Shown: one piece after another, positions 1-8,491 of the stretch
Layout: every line of letters starts with the position of its first letter
Numbering within the stretch: position 1 is the stretch's first letter
NCBI RefSeq assembly: GCF_019429625.1
Contig: NZ_JAHXRW010000005.1
Coordinates: 186,001 to 250,000, forward strand
Source of the DNA: Celeribacter sp. PS-C1
GTDB lineage: Bacteria > Pseudomonadota > Alphaproteobacteria > Rhodobacterales > Rhodobacteraceae
Reading direction: 5' to 3'
DNA length: 64,000 nt
The notes under the pieces: generated by a model
Database searches by the model: none
Seen by the model: only the letters and a program-made list of their open reading frames with translations
What the model was told of the DNA's origin: nothing
Translations under genes and position numbers: made by a program

Positions 1-2
1 TC

Positions 3-716
3 TCCGCGCCTGAGGAGTTGAACTTCCACACAGCGAAACGCCCGCAAGACCCGCGCGCCGAGTTCGGCCCGTCGGCCTGGGTGTCGCTGTCCGTCGGGCG
101 CAATCAACGTGCCGAGCCGCGCTGGCTTCTGCCGCTTCTGTGTCGGGCTGGCAATCTGGAGAAAGCCCAGATCGGCAAGATCCGCATGGAGGACGATGAG
201 ACCTTTGTGGAGTTGAAAGAGTCGGCTTTGGCAGGATTCATGGACCACATCGGCCCGAATGCGTCGCTCGAGGATGAGATCAATGTGACGGCTCTGCCAG
301 GCGCGCCGGCCTTTGCACCACGTCAAAGCCCTGCGGGGCGTCCCGGCAAGGGCGGCCCGAAGAAACGCTTCGACAAGCCGCGCGGCAACACCTCGTCTCA
401 GGAGTATCTTGAGGGGCAGGAGCGTCCGCAGCGCTCTTTTGACAAGAAGCCCGCAGGTCAGAGCGCCAACAAGAAACCCTATGAGAAAAAGCCCCGCAAG
501 GAACGCGACGATGCGGTTCATGCGCCCGCCAAACCTGCGCGCAAACCGCGTGCCGGTGGTGGTGCCGGAGCTGGGTCTGCCGGGACCGGTAAGCCCAAGG
601 CCAAGTTCGAGAAGCCGAAATTCGACCGCTCCAAACCCGCAGGCAAGAAACCGCATCGCAAAGGCGGTAAGCCGCCCGCGCGCGGGGGCGATGCCACGCC
701 GCGCCGCAAGGGCTGA
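3..716 (+). CDS. DEAD/DEAH-box RNA helicase, C-terminal part (gene cut by window edge)
   Basis: The frame is open from the left edge, so the N-terminal helicase core lies outside the window. The first ~85 visible residues (GPSAWVSLSVGRNQ, then AGNLEKAQIGKIRMEDDETF) fit the DbpA/CsdA-type RNA-binding domain that follows the RecA-like domains of bacterial DEAD-box helicases. The remaining ~130 residues are a Lys/Arg/Pro/Gly-rich, probably disordered tail with recurring Phe-Asp-Lys and Lys-Pro elements, typical of RNA-chaperoning helicases. The expected role is ATP-driven remodelling of RNA in ribosome assembly or cold adaptation. The DEAD motifs are not visible, so the class rests on the C-terminal domain and tail. 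A strong terminator follows. Confidence 0.8.
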   Translation, partial: SAPEELNFHTAKRPQDPRAEFGPSAWVSLSVGRNQRAEPRWLLPLLCRAGNLEKAQIGKIRMEDDETFVELKESALAGFMDHIGPNASLEDEINVTALPGAPAFAPRQSPAGRPGKGGPKKRFDKPRGNTSSQEYLEGQERPQRSFDKKPAGQSANKKPYEKKPRKERDDAVHAPAKPARKPRAGGGAGAGSAGTGKPKAKFEKPKFDRSKPAGKKPHRKGGKPPARGGDATPRRKG

Positions 717-743
717 GGCGGAGCCAGGATTAAGACAAAAACA

Positions 744-782
744 AACCCCCGGAGCTTGCGCTGCCGGGGGTTGTATTTTTTA
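744..782. terminator. Bidirectional Rho-independent terminator
   Basis: Arms AACCCCCGG and CCGGGGGTT enclose an 11-nt loop and are flanked by a T-rich tract on the right and an A-rich tract on the left. It lies between the convergent helicase gene and rpsU and can serve both. Confidence 0.85.
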
Positions 783-823
783 TAATGTCCTCGAAAGGAC
801 CGTTCGAAACGTCGAACTTGCTC

Positions 824-1030
824 TTAGAGCATGCCTTCGCGCTGAGCTTTTTTACGAGCCAGCTTGCGGGCACGGCGGACGGCCTCGGCCTTCTCGCGCG
901 CTTTCTTCACGGACGGTTTCTCGAAATGTTGCTTGAGCTTCATTTCACGGAAAACGCCTTCGCGTTGAAGTTTTTTCTTCAGAGCCCGAAGGGCCTGATC
1001 GACGTTGTTGTCACGAACGCTAACCTGCAT
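824..1030 (-). CDS. rpsU: 30S ribosomal protein S21
   Basis: This 68-residue protein starts [20 protein letters not shown] and continues as very basic helices with many Arg/Lys and a [16 protein letters not shown] segment, the S21 signature. S21 binds the small ribosomal subunit near the mRNA exit platform and helps translation initiation. The start follows a good ribosome-binding site (GGAAGGTGG on the minus strand). Length is normal for alphaproteobacterial S21. It is transcribed alone from a recognisable promoter and ends at a bidirectional terminator. Confidence 0.97.
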   Translation of the reverse strand: MQVSVRDNNVDQALRALKKKLQREGVFREMKLKQHFEKPSVKKAREKAEAVRRARKLARKKAQREGML

Positions 1031-1081
1031 GTGGTGTCACCACCTTCCTAAGTTAGATTTGCAAAAATTGCAGGAGGTGGC

Positions 1082-1110
1082 CGTATAGCAAAGTCATCCT
1101 AGCTTGTCTA
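1082..1110 (-). promoter_or_regulatory. Sigma-70-type promoter of rpsU
   Basis: On the minus strand TAGACA (1105-1110), a 17-bp spacer and TATACG (1082-1087) give 5/6 and 4/6 matches to the -35 and -10 consensus. Transcription would start about 45 nt upstream of rpsU. Confidence 0.6.
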
Positions 1111-1142
1111 CTATGCCCGAGACCGTGAAGGAGGACAAAGAC

Positions 1143-1850
1143 ATGCCAACCACCGCTTATCCCGATCCGACCCGTGAAAAACTGCTCGATGCGGCGCTGA
1201 TTCATGTGGTTTTCGATGGTTGGGGACCGGAAACCTTCAAAGCGGCCGTGGCTGATTCGGATGTCTCCGAAGGCTTGGCGAAGGTCGCAGCCCCGCGCGG
1301 ATCGGTTGATCTGGCAGCGGCCTATCACAAACGCGGCGACCGGGAGATGGTGGCGGCGCTGGAGGCGGCGGACCTGTCGGACATGCGGTTTCGCGACCGA
1401 ATTGCGCATGCGGTTTGGATCCGGCTGCAATCGGTTGATCGCGAAGTGGTGCGGCGCGGCATGTCGCTTTTCTCGCTGCCGATCTACGCGCCTGAAGGGA
1501 CAAAGCTGCTGTGGGAAACAGCGGATGCGATCTGGACCTCTTTGGGCGACAATTCGAATGACGTGAACTGGTACACCAAACGCGCGACGCTGTCGGGCGT
1601 GTTTGCCTCGACGGTGCTGTTTTGGCTTGGTGACGACAGCGAAGGCTTTGTGGACACGAAGGCGTTCCTTGATCGTCGCATCGACGACGTGATGCAGATC
1701 GAAAAAGCCAAGGCGACCGTGCGCGACAACAAAATTCTGTCGGCAATGTTTGCGCTTCCAAATGCGGCCTTGTCGATGGTTAAGGCACCGGCAGGTGTGG
1801 GACGGGACGATGTCCCGGGAACGCAAACTGCCGGAGGGGCGTCTGAATGA
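1143..1850 (+). CDS. COQ9 family protein (ubiquinone biosynthesis accessory)
   Basis: This 235-residue protein begins MPTTAYPDPTREKLLDAAL. The TetR-like N-terminal helix and the following all-helical region fit the COQ9 family, whose eukaryotic member binds lipid and assists the COQ7 hydroxylase in ubiquinone synthesis. The chosen ATG has a near-ideal AAGGAGG seven bases upstream; upstream alternatives (TTG 1104, ATG 1113) lack one. The 3' end overlaps the quinone oxidoreductase gene by four bases (ATGA), so the two are co-translated, which suits a shared quinone theme. Its exact role in bacteria is inferred from the family. Confidence 0.85.
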   Translation: MPTTAYPDPTREKLLDAALIHVVFDGWGPETFKAAVADSDVSEGLAKVAAPRGSVDLAAAYHKRGDREMVAALEAADLSDMRFRDRIAHAVWIRLQSVDREVVRRGMSLFSLPIYAPEGTKLLWETADAIWTSLGDNSNDVNWYTKRATLSGVFASTVLFWLGDDSEGFVDTKAFLDRRIDDVMQIEKAKATVRDNKILSAMFALPNAALSMVKAPAGVGRDDVPGTQTAGGASE

Positions 1851-2833
1851 GCTTGCCTGAAATGATGCGCGCGGTCGAGATTTCCGAACCCGGTGGGCCG
1901 GAGGTTTTGAAGCCCTGCACCCGCCCATTGCCTGTGCCCAAAGCCGATGAGATCGTGATCAAACTGGCCTATGCGGGCGTGAACCGTCCTGATGCTCTGC
2001 AACGCGCGGGGCTTTATAATCCGCCGCCCGGAGCGTCTGATTTGCCCGGTCTTGAGGGCGCGGGGGAGGTCGTGGCCGTGGGGGCTGCGGTCAGTGATTG
2101 GGTGATTGGCGATCAGGTCTGCGCGCTCTTACCCGGCGGCGGTTACGCCGAATATGTCGCGACCCCTGCTGCGCATGCTTTGCCGGTGCCCAAGGGGATG
2201 TCTTTGGAAGAGGCTGCCTGCCTGCCCGAGACATTTTTCACGGTCTGGTCGAATGTCTTTATGCGTGGCGGTTTGCAGGCCGGAGAGCGGTTTTTGGTGC
2301 ATGGAGGTTCGTCTGGCATCGGTACGACGGCGATTCAACTCGCACGGGCCTTTGGTGCGCGCGTGTTCGCTACCGCGGGCTCTGATGAGAAATGCAAGGC
2401 CTGCGCGGGGCTGGGCGCCGAGCGCGCGATCAATTATCGCGAAGAGGATTTCGTCGACGTGGCGAAAGCCGAGGGCGGTATGAACCTGATCCTCGATATG
2501 GTCGGCGGCAACTATATCCCCCGCAATATCAAGGCGCTGGCGATGGAAGGCCGCTTGGTCAACATCGCGTTTCTGCAAGGCTCGAAAGCTGAAGTGAATT
2601 TCGCGCAGGTAATGATGAAGCGCCTGACGCTCACCGGCTCGACGCTGCGTCCGCAATCGGATGCGGCCAAGGCCAAGATCTCCTCGGCGCTTTTGACCAA
2701 AGTCTGGCCGCTCATCGAGGCGGGGCAGGTTGGTCCGGTGATGGACAGCACCTATGCCTTGGACGATGCCGCGAAAGCGCATGCGCATATGGAAAGCGGC
2801 GCGCATATCGGTAAGATCGTTCTCGAAATTTGA
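1847..2833 (+). CDS. NAD(P)H quinone oxidoreductase, zinc-independent MDR family (QOR-like)
   Basis: This 328-residue protein has a GroES-like N-terminal half (residues ~1-130, with AGVNRPDALQRAGLY and PGLEGAGEVVAVG) and a Rossmann domain with VHGGSSGIGTTAIQLA near residues 151-166, which binds NADPH. The zinc-ligand cysteines of alcohol dehydrogenases are absent, so it belongs to the quinone reductase/PIG3-like branch, which reduces quinones or enones with NADPH in the cytoplasm. The start overlaps the COQ9-family gene by ATGA. The stop codon is part of a long hairpin shared with the convergent RNase gene. Confidence 0.88.
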   Translation: MSLPEMMRAVEISEPGGPEVLKPCTRPLPVPKADEIVIKLAYAGVNRPDALQRAGLYNPPPGASDLPGLEGAGEVVAVGAAVSDWVIGDQVCALLPGGGYAEYVATPAAHALPVPKGMSLEEAACLPETFFTVWSNVFMRGGLQAGERFLVHGGSSGIGTTAIQLARAFGARVFATAGSDEKCKACAGLGAERAINYREEDFVDVAKAEGGMNLILDMVGGNYIPRNIKALAMEGRLVNIAFLQGSKAEVNFAQVMMKRLTLTGSTLRPQSDAAKAKISSALLTKVWPLIEAGQVGPVMDSTYALDDAAKAHAHMESGAHIGKIVLEI

Positions 2834-2886
2834 GTATTTGAGGCACAAAGGAAACCGCCTCGTCTCCTTTGTGCCAGAAATACTCA
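2831..2886. terminator. Long hairpin joining two convergent stop codons
   Basis: TGAGTATTT (2831-2839) pairs with AAATACTCA (2878-2886), and GGCACAAAGGA (2842-2852) pairs with TCCTTTGTGCC (2865-2875). Two unpaired bases per side separate the stems and the loop is 12 nt. The outer ends are the TGA of the quinone oxidoreductase and the reverse-strand TGA of the RNase T2 gene. It probably terminates or stabilises both transcripts. Confidence 0.7.
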
Positions 2887-3525
2887 GTCGATGGCCTCAA
2901 AAAGCGCATCGTCCAGCGTGCAGTCCCGAATGACATCCGCGCCGCATTTGCGCGGCTCCAGATCGCGGGTCAGGCAGATGCGGACTTCTTGGATGCGCGA
3001 GGCTTTGCAGGTCACGGTAATTTCATTGGGCTCAAACGCGGGGTTGTCCTTGAGAAAGGCGTCCTCAATCACGGAGGCGGGGAGTTTCACGTCGTCTTTG
3101 AGTTTGCGAAACACCTCGGGGCGGGTGATGCGGTTGTAGGCTTCACGCGAGAGGGCAAGAAAGTCCTGCGACGACAGGCCGGAGCAGCGGCCGTGTTTCT
3201 TCCATTGATACCAAGCCGCCCCTGATGTGCCCATGATGTCGGCCATGGTGGCGGTCTCGCGTTTCGACGGATCATGGGCGGTGGTGTTGCAATAAGACGG
3301 CCAGCCGCGTTCGTATTGCGGCCAGAGGCCATGCAGAACCCAGCCGAACTCCTGATCGCATTGCGGCGAGTTGCGCGCCTCACCCTCCAGCGCGCACCAT
3401 GTGGGAGACCAGGACAGCGACAGCACATAATAGTCGAAATCACCCGCGCGTTCACCATCGGCGAAACCGGCCGTGGCGGTCAAAAGCCCAAGCCCCATTA
3501 GGGCACTCACGATGCGTTGACGCAT
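2884..3525 (-). CDS. Ribonuclease T2 family protein, exported
   Basis: This 213-residue protein has a signal peptide (cleavage near TATAGFA-DG, residue ~22). It carries both catalytic segments of RNase T2: FGWVLHGLWPQ (CAS I, catalytic His) and YQWKKHGRC (CAS II, catalytic Lys-His). T2 enzymes cut single-stranded RNA through 2',3'-cyclic phosphate intermediates. Several Cys residues suit disulfides in the periplasm. In CAS II the usual His-Glu pair reads Tyr-Gln, which may lower or alter activity. It is a single gene, convergent with the quinone oxidoreductase. The CpdB-type phosphatase at 11.5-13.5 kb could process its products. Confidence 0.88.
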   Translation of the reverse strand: MRQRIVSALMGLGLLTATAGFADGERAGDFDYYVLSLSWSPTWCALEGEARNSPQCDQEFGWVLHGLWPQYERGWPSYCNTTAHDPSKRETATMADIMGTSGAAWYQWKKHGRCSGLSSQDFLALSREAYNRITRPEVFRKLKDDVKLPASVIEDAFLKDNPAFEPNEITVTCKASRIQEVRICLTRDLEPRKCGADVIRDCTLDDALFEAID

Positions 3526-3667
3526 TTTCTCTTTCCTCCGATTGCGATCCGCACTATACAGCGCGCAAGTTCCCCGACAACGAGAACCGTCCCCAGCCGG
3601 GGAAAGCCCTTTGAGGCGACGGGAAAGGTGTATCCGGGGAGAGCCGCATTTTTAAGGAGTGTGACCC

Positions 3668-4405
3668 ATGGCAAAACCGATTATGGCAAAGGCCACCGCT
3701 GTTTGGCTGGTCGACAACACCACGTTGAGCTTCAAACAGATCGCCGATTTCTGTGGTCTGCATGAGCTGGAAGTTCAGGGCATCGCCGATGGGGATGTCG
3801 CGGGCGGCGTGCGCGGGTTCGATCCGATCGCCAACAACCAGCTGACCGCTGACGAAATCAAAGCTGCGGAAGAAAACCCGCTGCACAAGCTGAAGCTCAA
3901 GTTCAACGCAGCGGCTCAAGGCGAAGAGAAACGCCGTGGCCCGCGCTACACGCCGCTGTCGAAGCGTCAGGACCGTCCGAATTCGATCCTCTGGCTGGTG
4001 AAATTCCACCCCGAGCTCTCCGACGGCCAGATCGCGAAACTCGTGGGCACCACCAAGCCGACGATCCAGTCGATCCGCGAGCGCACGCATTGGAACATTG
4101 CCAACATGCAGCCGATCGACCCGGTGGCTCTGGGCTTGTGTAAACAGACCGAGCTGGACGCCGCTGTGCAGAAAGCGTCGAAAAACCTCGCGGCTGGTAT
4201 GACGGATGACGAGCGTCGCAAGTTGTTGTCGACCGAAGATTCCTTGTCTGCTGATGCTGATGAGCCGAAAATTCCGACCGCGATTTCCGGTCTGGAGACC
4301 TTCTCTCTGTCGCAGGACGACGAAGATGAGAAGGACGAGAGCGTGCCGGATGCCGACAGCTTCTTTAACCTGCCGGATACGGATGACGAGGACGACGACG
4401 CCTAA
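3668..4405 (+). CDS. trcR: TrcR, DUF1013 cell-cycle transcriptional regulator
   Basis: This 245-residue protein matches the alphaproteobacterial DUF1013 family, named TrcR (cell-cycle transcriptional regulator): MAKPIMAKATAVWLVDNTTL opening, a helix-turn-helix-like stretch around LSFKQIADFCGLHELEVQGI, and a second around LSDGQIAKLVGTTKPTIQSI. The two HTH-like units suggest DNA binding. The C-terminal ~55 residues are strongly acidic (Asp/Glu-rich, ending TDDEDDDA) and probably unstructured. The start has AAGGAG eight bases upstream. It is a single gene ending at a strong terminator. The name is from family knowledge; DNA targets cannot be read here. Confidence 0.85.
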   Translation: MAKPIMAKATAVWLVDNTTLSFKQIADFCGLHELEVQGIADGDVAGGVRGFDPIANNQLTADEIKAAEENPLHKLKLKFNAAAQGEEKRRGPRYTPLSKRQDRPNSILWLVKFHPELSDGQIAKLVGTTKPTIQSIRERTHWNIANMQPIDPVALGLCKQTELDAAVQKASKNLAAGMTDDERRKLLSTEDSLSADADEPKIPTAISGLETFSLSQDDEDEKDESVPDADSFFNLPDTDDEDDDA

Positions 4406-4429
4406 GAGGCGCCTCCTCTGTAAAAACAA

Positions 4430-4459
4430 AACCCGGAGCCTTGGCTTCGGGTTTTTTGT
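4430..4459. terminator. Bidirectional Rho-independent terminator
   Basis: AACCCGGAGCC and GGCTTCGGGTT form an 11-bp stem (one G-U) with a 2-nt gap, followed by TTTTTTG on the plus strand and flanked by A-tracts on the other side. It serves trcR and the convergent recR operon. Confidence 0.9.
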
Positions 4460-4473
4460 TATCGGATGAGGTT

Positions 4474-5067
4474 TTAGAGGCGTTTGCGGGCCGTGAGTGC
4501 GGCGGTGATTGTGCCATCGTCGAGGTAATCAAGCTCGCCCCCGACCGGCACACCCTGGGCCAGTGAACTGACCTCGCAGCGGCCCGACAATTCGTCGGAA
4601 ATGTAATGCGCCGTGGTCTGGCCATCGACGGTGGCGCCCAGAGCGAGGATCACCTCGCGCACGTGTTCATCGATCACGCGTTGAACCAGTAGGGGAATCC
4701 GCAGTTCCTCCGGCCCGATGGCGTCGAGCGCCGAAAGCGTCCCGCCCAGCACATGGTAGCGACCTTTGAACACGCCTGCGCGCTCCATCGCCCAGAGATC
4801 GGAGACATCCTCAACAATACACAATTCGCCATTGGCGCGGCGCTCGTCGGCGCAGATGTCACAGAGATCGCCGGTGCCGATATTGCCGCAGCGCAGGCAT
4901 TCGCGCGCGCTGTCGGCGACCTGTTGCATGGACTGCGCCAAGGGCTGCATCAGGCGTCCGCGTTTCTGGATCAGGTGCAAAACGGCACGTCGCGCCGACC
5001 GGGGCCCAAGCCCCGGCAAACGCGCCATCAGATCAATCAGATCCTCGATGTCCTGCCGTCCGCTCAT
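4474..5067 (-). CDS. recR: Recombination mediator protein RecR
   Basis: This 197-residue protein has an N-terminal helix-hairpin-helix ([17 protein letters not shown]), a zinc finger with Cys57, Cys60, Cys69 and Cys72, and a Toprim domain starting near ELCIVED (residue 81). RecR works with RecF/RecO to load RecA on gapped DNA covered by SSB. The length is the family standard. It is the last gene of a dnaX-ybaB-recR minus-strand operon, only 3 bp after ybaB, an order conserved across many bacteria. The shared terminator at 4430-4459 ends the operon. Confidence 0.97.
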   Translation of the reverse strand: MSGRQDIEDLIDLMARLPGLGPRSARRAVLHLIQKRGRLMQPLAQSMQQVADSARECLRCGNIGTGDLCDICADERRANGELCIVEDVSDLWAMERAGVFKGRYHVLGGTLSALDAIGPEELRIPLLVQRVIDEHVREVILALGATVDGQTTAHYISDELSGRCEVSSLAQGVPVGGELDYLDDGTITAALTARKRL

Positions 5068-5070
5068 GTT

Positions 5071-5415
5071 TTAGAACGGCATTTTGAAATCAGCCGGAAG
5101 GCCAAGACCTTCGGTCAGGGATTTCATTTCGGTTTCTGACTTCTCGGCGGCTTTCGTCTGAGCATCCTTGATTGCGGCGAGGATTAGGTCCTCGACCACC
5201 TCTTTCTCATCGGGATGGAAAATCGACGGGTCGATGTCCAGCGCCGTGAGTTTGCCCTTGGCGGTTGCCGTGGCTTTCACCAGACCCGCGCCGCTTTCGC
5301 CCACCACGGTCATGGTGTCGAGCTTTTCCTGAAGCTCGGCCATATCCTTTTGCATTTGCTGGGCTTTTTTCATCATCCCGGCCATATCGCCGAGGCCGCC
5401 GAGGCCTTTGAACAT
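5071..5415 (-). CDS. YbaB/EbfC family nucleoid-associated protein
   Basis: This 114-residue protein begins MFKGLGGLGDMAGMMKKAQQ. The Gly-rich lead, the long helix (MQKDMAELQEKLD) and the central beta-sheet core (VKATATAKGKLTALDIDPSI) define the YbaB/EbfC family, small dimers that bind DNA and coat the nucleoid. A longer open frame continues upstream but overlaps dnaX and lacks family similarity. The ATG at 5413-5415 has GGAGAAACG upstream. Position between dnaX and recR is the classic arrangement and implies co-expression with replication and repair genes. Confidence 0.95.
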   Translation of the reverse strand: MFKGLGGLGDMAGMMKKAQQMQKDMAELQEKLDTMTVVGESGAGLVKATATAKGKLTALDIDPSIFHPDEKEVVEDLILAAIKDAQTKAAEKSETEMKSLTEGLGLPADFKMPF

Positions 5416-5446
5416 CACGTTTCTCCTAAGTTCATGCGGGCTGCGT

Positions 5447-7213
5447 TCACTCTTCGAACGGGTCCCATTCATCTTCGACTTCCTGAAGCGCCTCAGTGGC
5501 GGCCTCAGAGGCAATTTTTTCCGGGGTGCGAATATCGGAGATTTTCGCATCGGGGAACAGCTCGAACACTTTCGCCACTATGGGCTGTTTCATCGCTTCG
5601 GCACGCAGCGCCATCTCTTCGGCGTGTTCGATCTCGTAGATCGTGCGGACATCTTCGGGGGCCTCTGCGATGGTGATCATCCAGCGCACGCCGGTCAGGC
5701 GGTGAAGCCGGTCGGCCAAGCGTGGCGCAAGGTCCTGTGCGGCTTTGCCCCAAGGCTGAAACTCAATCCGCCCTGGCGCGTAGCGCGCGATGCGCATGTT
5801 TTCTTTTGCTTCGATCAACAGCGTGCCGGCGCGGTGTTCTTCGAGTAGGGCGACGACACTTTCGAAACTGGTGAAGCGGGCGAGAGAGGCCTCGGGGGCC
5901 AGAGCCGTCGCGGTCGCGGCGCCGGACGACATGGTTGCTCCATGGACCGGGCCGCGTGGTGCCCCCTGTGCGCTGCCCTGCGCATGTGTCGATCCACCGC
6001 CCGCAGGCGCACCGCCTCCCGCCGGACCGGAGGGCGGTCTGGGCGGCGGGTTTTGTTCATTGAGCTTGCGCACCAAATCTTCGGGCATCGGCAGGTCGGC
6101 GACATGGGTCAGCCGAATGATTGCCATCTCGGAGGCCATCATCGCGTTGGGCGCGGCGGAGACCTCTTCGATGGCTTTCAACAGCATTTGCCACATGCGC
6201 GACATCACCCGCATCGGCAGTTTTTCGGCCATTTCAAGCCCGCGTGCCCGTTCGTCGGGGCCGATGGTGGGGTCTTCGGCGGCGGATGGCGTGATCTTTA
6301 TCACCGACACCCAATGCGTAATCTCCGCCAGATCGCGCAGCACCGCCAGAGGATCGGCGCCATCGGCATATTGCCCGCCCAATTCCTCAAGCGCGCCCGC
6401 GGCATCGCCCGCCATGATCATGTCGAAAAGATCGAGCACACGGCCCCGGTCGGCAAGGCCGAGCATGGCGCGAACCTGATCGACGGTGGTTTCGCCAGCG
6501 CCATGGGAAATCGCCTGATCCAAAAGCGACAGTGCATCGCGCACGGAGCCTTCGGCGGCGCGGGTGATCAGCGCCAGCGCATCCTGCGCGACCTCTGAAC
6601 CTTCTTTTTTGGCGATCCCGGCAAGGTGGTTCATCATCACCTCCGGCTCGATCCGACGCAGATCGAAGCGCTGACAGCGCGACAGCACAGTCACCGGAAC
6701 CTTGCGAATCTCGGTCGTGGCGAAGATGAATTTGACGTGGGCAGGCGGTTCTTCGAGGGTCTTCAGGAGCGCGTTGAACGCACTCGTGGAGAGCATGTGC
6801 ACCTCGTCGATGATGTAGATTTTGTAGCGCGCCGAGGCCGCCCGGTAATGAACCGAATCGATGATCTCGCGAATGTCGCCGACACCCGTGCGCGATGCAG
6901 CGTCCATTTCCATCACGTCGACATGACGCCCCTCGGAGATTGCGACACAATGCTCGCAGACGCCACAGGGGTCTGTTGTCGGCATGCCGGTGCCATCGGG
7001 GCCAATGCAATTCATGCCCTTGGCGATGATCCGCGCGGTGGTGGTTTTGCCCGTGCCGCGAATGCCGGTCATGATAAACGCCTGCGCGATCCGGTCGGCG
7101 GCAAAGGCGTTTTTCAGGGTCCGCACCATGGCGTCCTGACCGATCAGATCGACAAAGGTTTCCGGGCGATATTTGCGCGCCAGTACCTTGTAGCCGGTGG
7201 TGGTGTCGGTCAT
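5447..7213 (-). CDS. dnaX: DNA polymerase III subunits gamma/tau
   Basis: This 588-residue clamp-loader ATPase has Walker A GIRGTGKTT near residues 50-58, a zinc module with Cys69, Cys83, Cys86 and Cys89, Walker B IIDEVHM near 134-140, and the SRC sensor motif in VLSRCQRF. A Gly/Pro-rich linker near residues 395-440 leads to a tau-specific C-terminal domain (~450-588) that would contact the polymerase. Start MTDTTTGYK follows AAAAGGG; an in-frame upstream extension lacks family features. I cannot identify a slippery site that would make a short gamma form. It heads the dnaX-ybaB-recR operon. Confidence 0.96.
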   Translation of the reverse strand: MTDTTTGYKVLARKYRPETFVDLIGQDAMVRTLKNAFAADRIAQAFIMTGIRGTGKTTTARIIAKGMNCIGPDGTGMPTTDPCGVCEHCVAISEGRHVDVMEMDAASRTGVGDIREIIDSVHYRAASARYKIYIIDEVHMLSTSAFNALLKTLEEPPAHVKFIFATTEIRKVPVTVLSRCQRFDLRRIEPEVMMNHLAGIAKKEGSEVAQDALALITRAAEGSVRDALSLLDQAISHGAGETTVDQVRAMLGLADRGRVLDLFDMIMAGDAAGALEELGGQYADGADPLAVLRDLAEITHWVSVIKITPSAAEDPTIGPDERARGLEMAEKLPMRVMSRMWQMLLKAIEEVSAAPNAMMASEMAIIRLTHVADLPMPEDLVRKLNEQNPPPRPPSGPAGGGAPAGGGSTHAQGSAQGAPRGPVHGATMSSGAATATALAPEASLARFTSFESVVALLEEHRAGTLLIEAKENMRIARYAPGRIEFQPWGKAAQDLAPRLADRLHRLTGVRWMITIAEAPEDVRTIYEIEHAEEMALRAEAMKQPIVAKVFELFPDAKISDIRTPEKIASEAATEALQEVEDEWDPFEE

Positions 7214-7288
7214 GCGAGGGCCCTTTTCTGTGTTCTGCTCTAAGGTAAGGGCGGGGACCTCTCCCCGCAACCTCATTTCAGAGTTGGA

Positions 7289-8332
7289 TCACTCGCCACG
7301 CCGGGCCTTTTTCGCCTTCATGGTGGTTTTCACCATTTTGGAGAATTTCCGCCCCCGCTCGCGGGCTTCTGCGATGGTCTCGGAGTTGCGGCTGTCCTCA
7401 TCCACCAGCTTGCGCCAACGCTCCACACGGTCCGGGTCGAGATCTCCGGCTTCTATCGCGCGACGCACGGCACAGCCCGGCTCCGTCTGGTGTTGGCAGT
7501 CGGAAAATTTACACTCTGTGGCGAGGTCCGTGATGTCCTCGAACAGCGTCGCGATGCCCTCAGAGGCGTCATGCAGCGCAAGTTCCCGCATGCCGGGCGT
7601 GTCGATCAGCCAGCCACCGGCGTGCATCCGGTGCATGGAGCGCGATGTCGTGGTGTGCCGCCCCTTGGCATCGTCCTCGCGGATGTCGCCGACCTCGATG
7701 TCTTCGCCAGTGAGGCCGCGCGCGATGGTGGATTTGCCCACACCCGACGAGCCAACGAGAGCAATCGTCTGACCCGTGCCGCAATAGGTTTCGAGGCGTG
7801 CGATGTCTTCGGGCGATTTGGCGTTGATCAAGAGGACTTCGGCTCCCTCATAGAGGGCCTTGGCGCGGTCTTCGTACACGTCGGCGGGCATGTCCTCTGG
7901 CTTGTCGGCCTTGGTGACGACGATCACCGGCGTGGCCTCCGCCTCAATCGCGATGGCGAGGTAGCGTTCAAGGCGCGCCTCGTTGAAATCGAGGTTGCAC
8001 GACGTGGTGATAAACAACGTGTCGATATTGGCGGCGATCAGCTGTGCCTGCGCCGCGAGACCGGCGGCTTTGCGGGAGATCACCGTCTTGCGGTCCAACA
8101 CGCGGATGAGCCGTTCACCATCGGTGAGGGCAAAATCGCCCACGGCCATATCGGTCGCAACATGATCGCCCGTGAGCGCGATTTCGCGGCGCTCCAACTC
8201 GGAGGTGAGCGCCACAACAGAGCGGCGGCGCACTTCGGAGAGGCGCACGGGCGTGAAGGATTCGACTTCGGTGAGGTCGAGCTGGCCGTTGAAAAACTGG
8301 GACCAGCCAAGCATATTGAGATTAGATGTCAT
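7289..8332 (-). CDS. rsgA: Ribosome small-subunit-dependent GTPase A
   Basis: This 347-residue protein has the circularly permuted GTPase order that marks RsgA/YjeQ: G4 TKAD (~140-143), then G1 GSSGVGKS (~194-201), then G3 DTPG (~244-247). A C-terminal zinc-binding domain has Cys274, Cys279, His281 and Cys287. An OB-fold lies before the GTPase. RsgA checks late 30S subunit maturation and releases RbfA. I chose the MTSNLNMLGW start because AAGGCAG precedes it; a start five codons upstream is possible. The basic, Lys-rich C-terminus (KMVKTTMKAKKARR) fits rRNA contact. Confidence 0.95.
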   Translation of the reverse strand: MTSNLNMLGWSQFFNGQLDLTEVESFTPVRLSEVRRRSVVALTSELERREIALTGDHVATDMAVGDFALTDGERLIRVLDRKTVISRKAAGLAAQAQLIAANIDTLFITTSCNLDFNEARLERYLAIAIEAEATPVIVVTKADKPEDMPADVYEDRAKALYEGAEVLLINAKSPEDIARLETYCGTGQTIALVGSSGVGKSTIARGLTGEDIEVGDIREDDAKGRHTTTSRSMHRMHAGGWLIDTPGMRELALHDASEGIATLFEDITDLATECKFSDCQHQTEPGCAVRRAIEAGDLDPDRVERWRKLVDEDSRNSETIAEARERGRKFSKMVKTTMKAKKARRGE

Positions 8333-8491
8333 GAGACTGCCTTGCAAAACGCGAAAGGGCTTCCGCGCCGAACGGGCGGCGGAAGGGAACGGTTTCGGGC
8401 AGTCCGATGATGGGAAAAGGCCTTAAGCGGCTGCCCGAGGGGCGTAAGCGACAATCATCAATTTCCTCCTCGGTTCGCATTAAGGTTTAGG

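Noticed and set aside
5416-5550. Longer N-terminus for the YbaB-family protein
   Set aside because: The added residues overlap dnaX, are basic and non-conserved, and YbaB proteins start at MFKGLGGL-type sequence with a ribosome-binding site present.
5447-7213. Programmed frameshift for a short gamma form of DnaX
   Set aside because: No A-rich slippery heptamer with a following stem-loop was recognised in the linker region.
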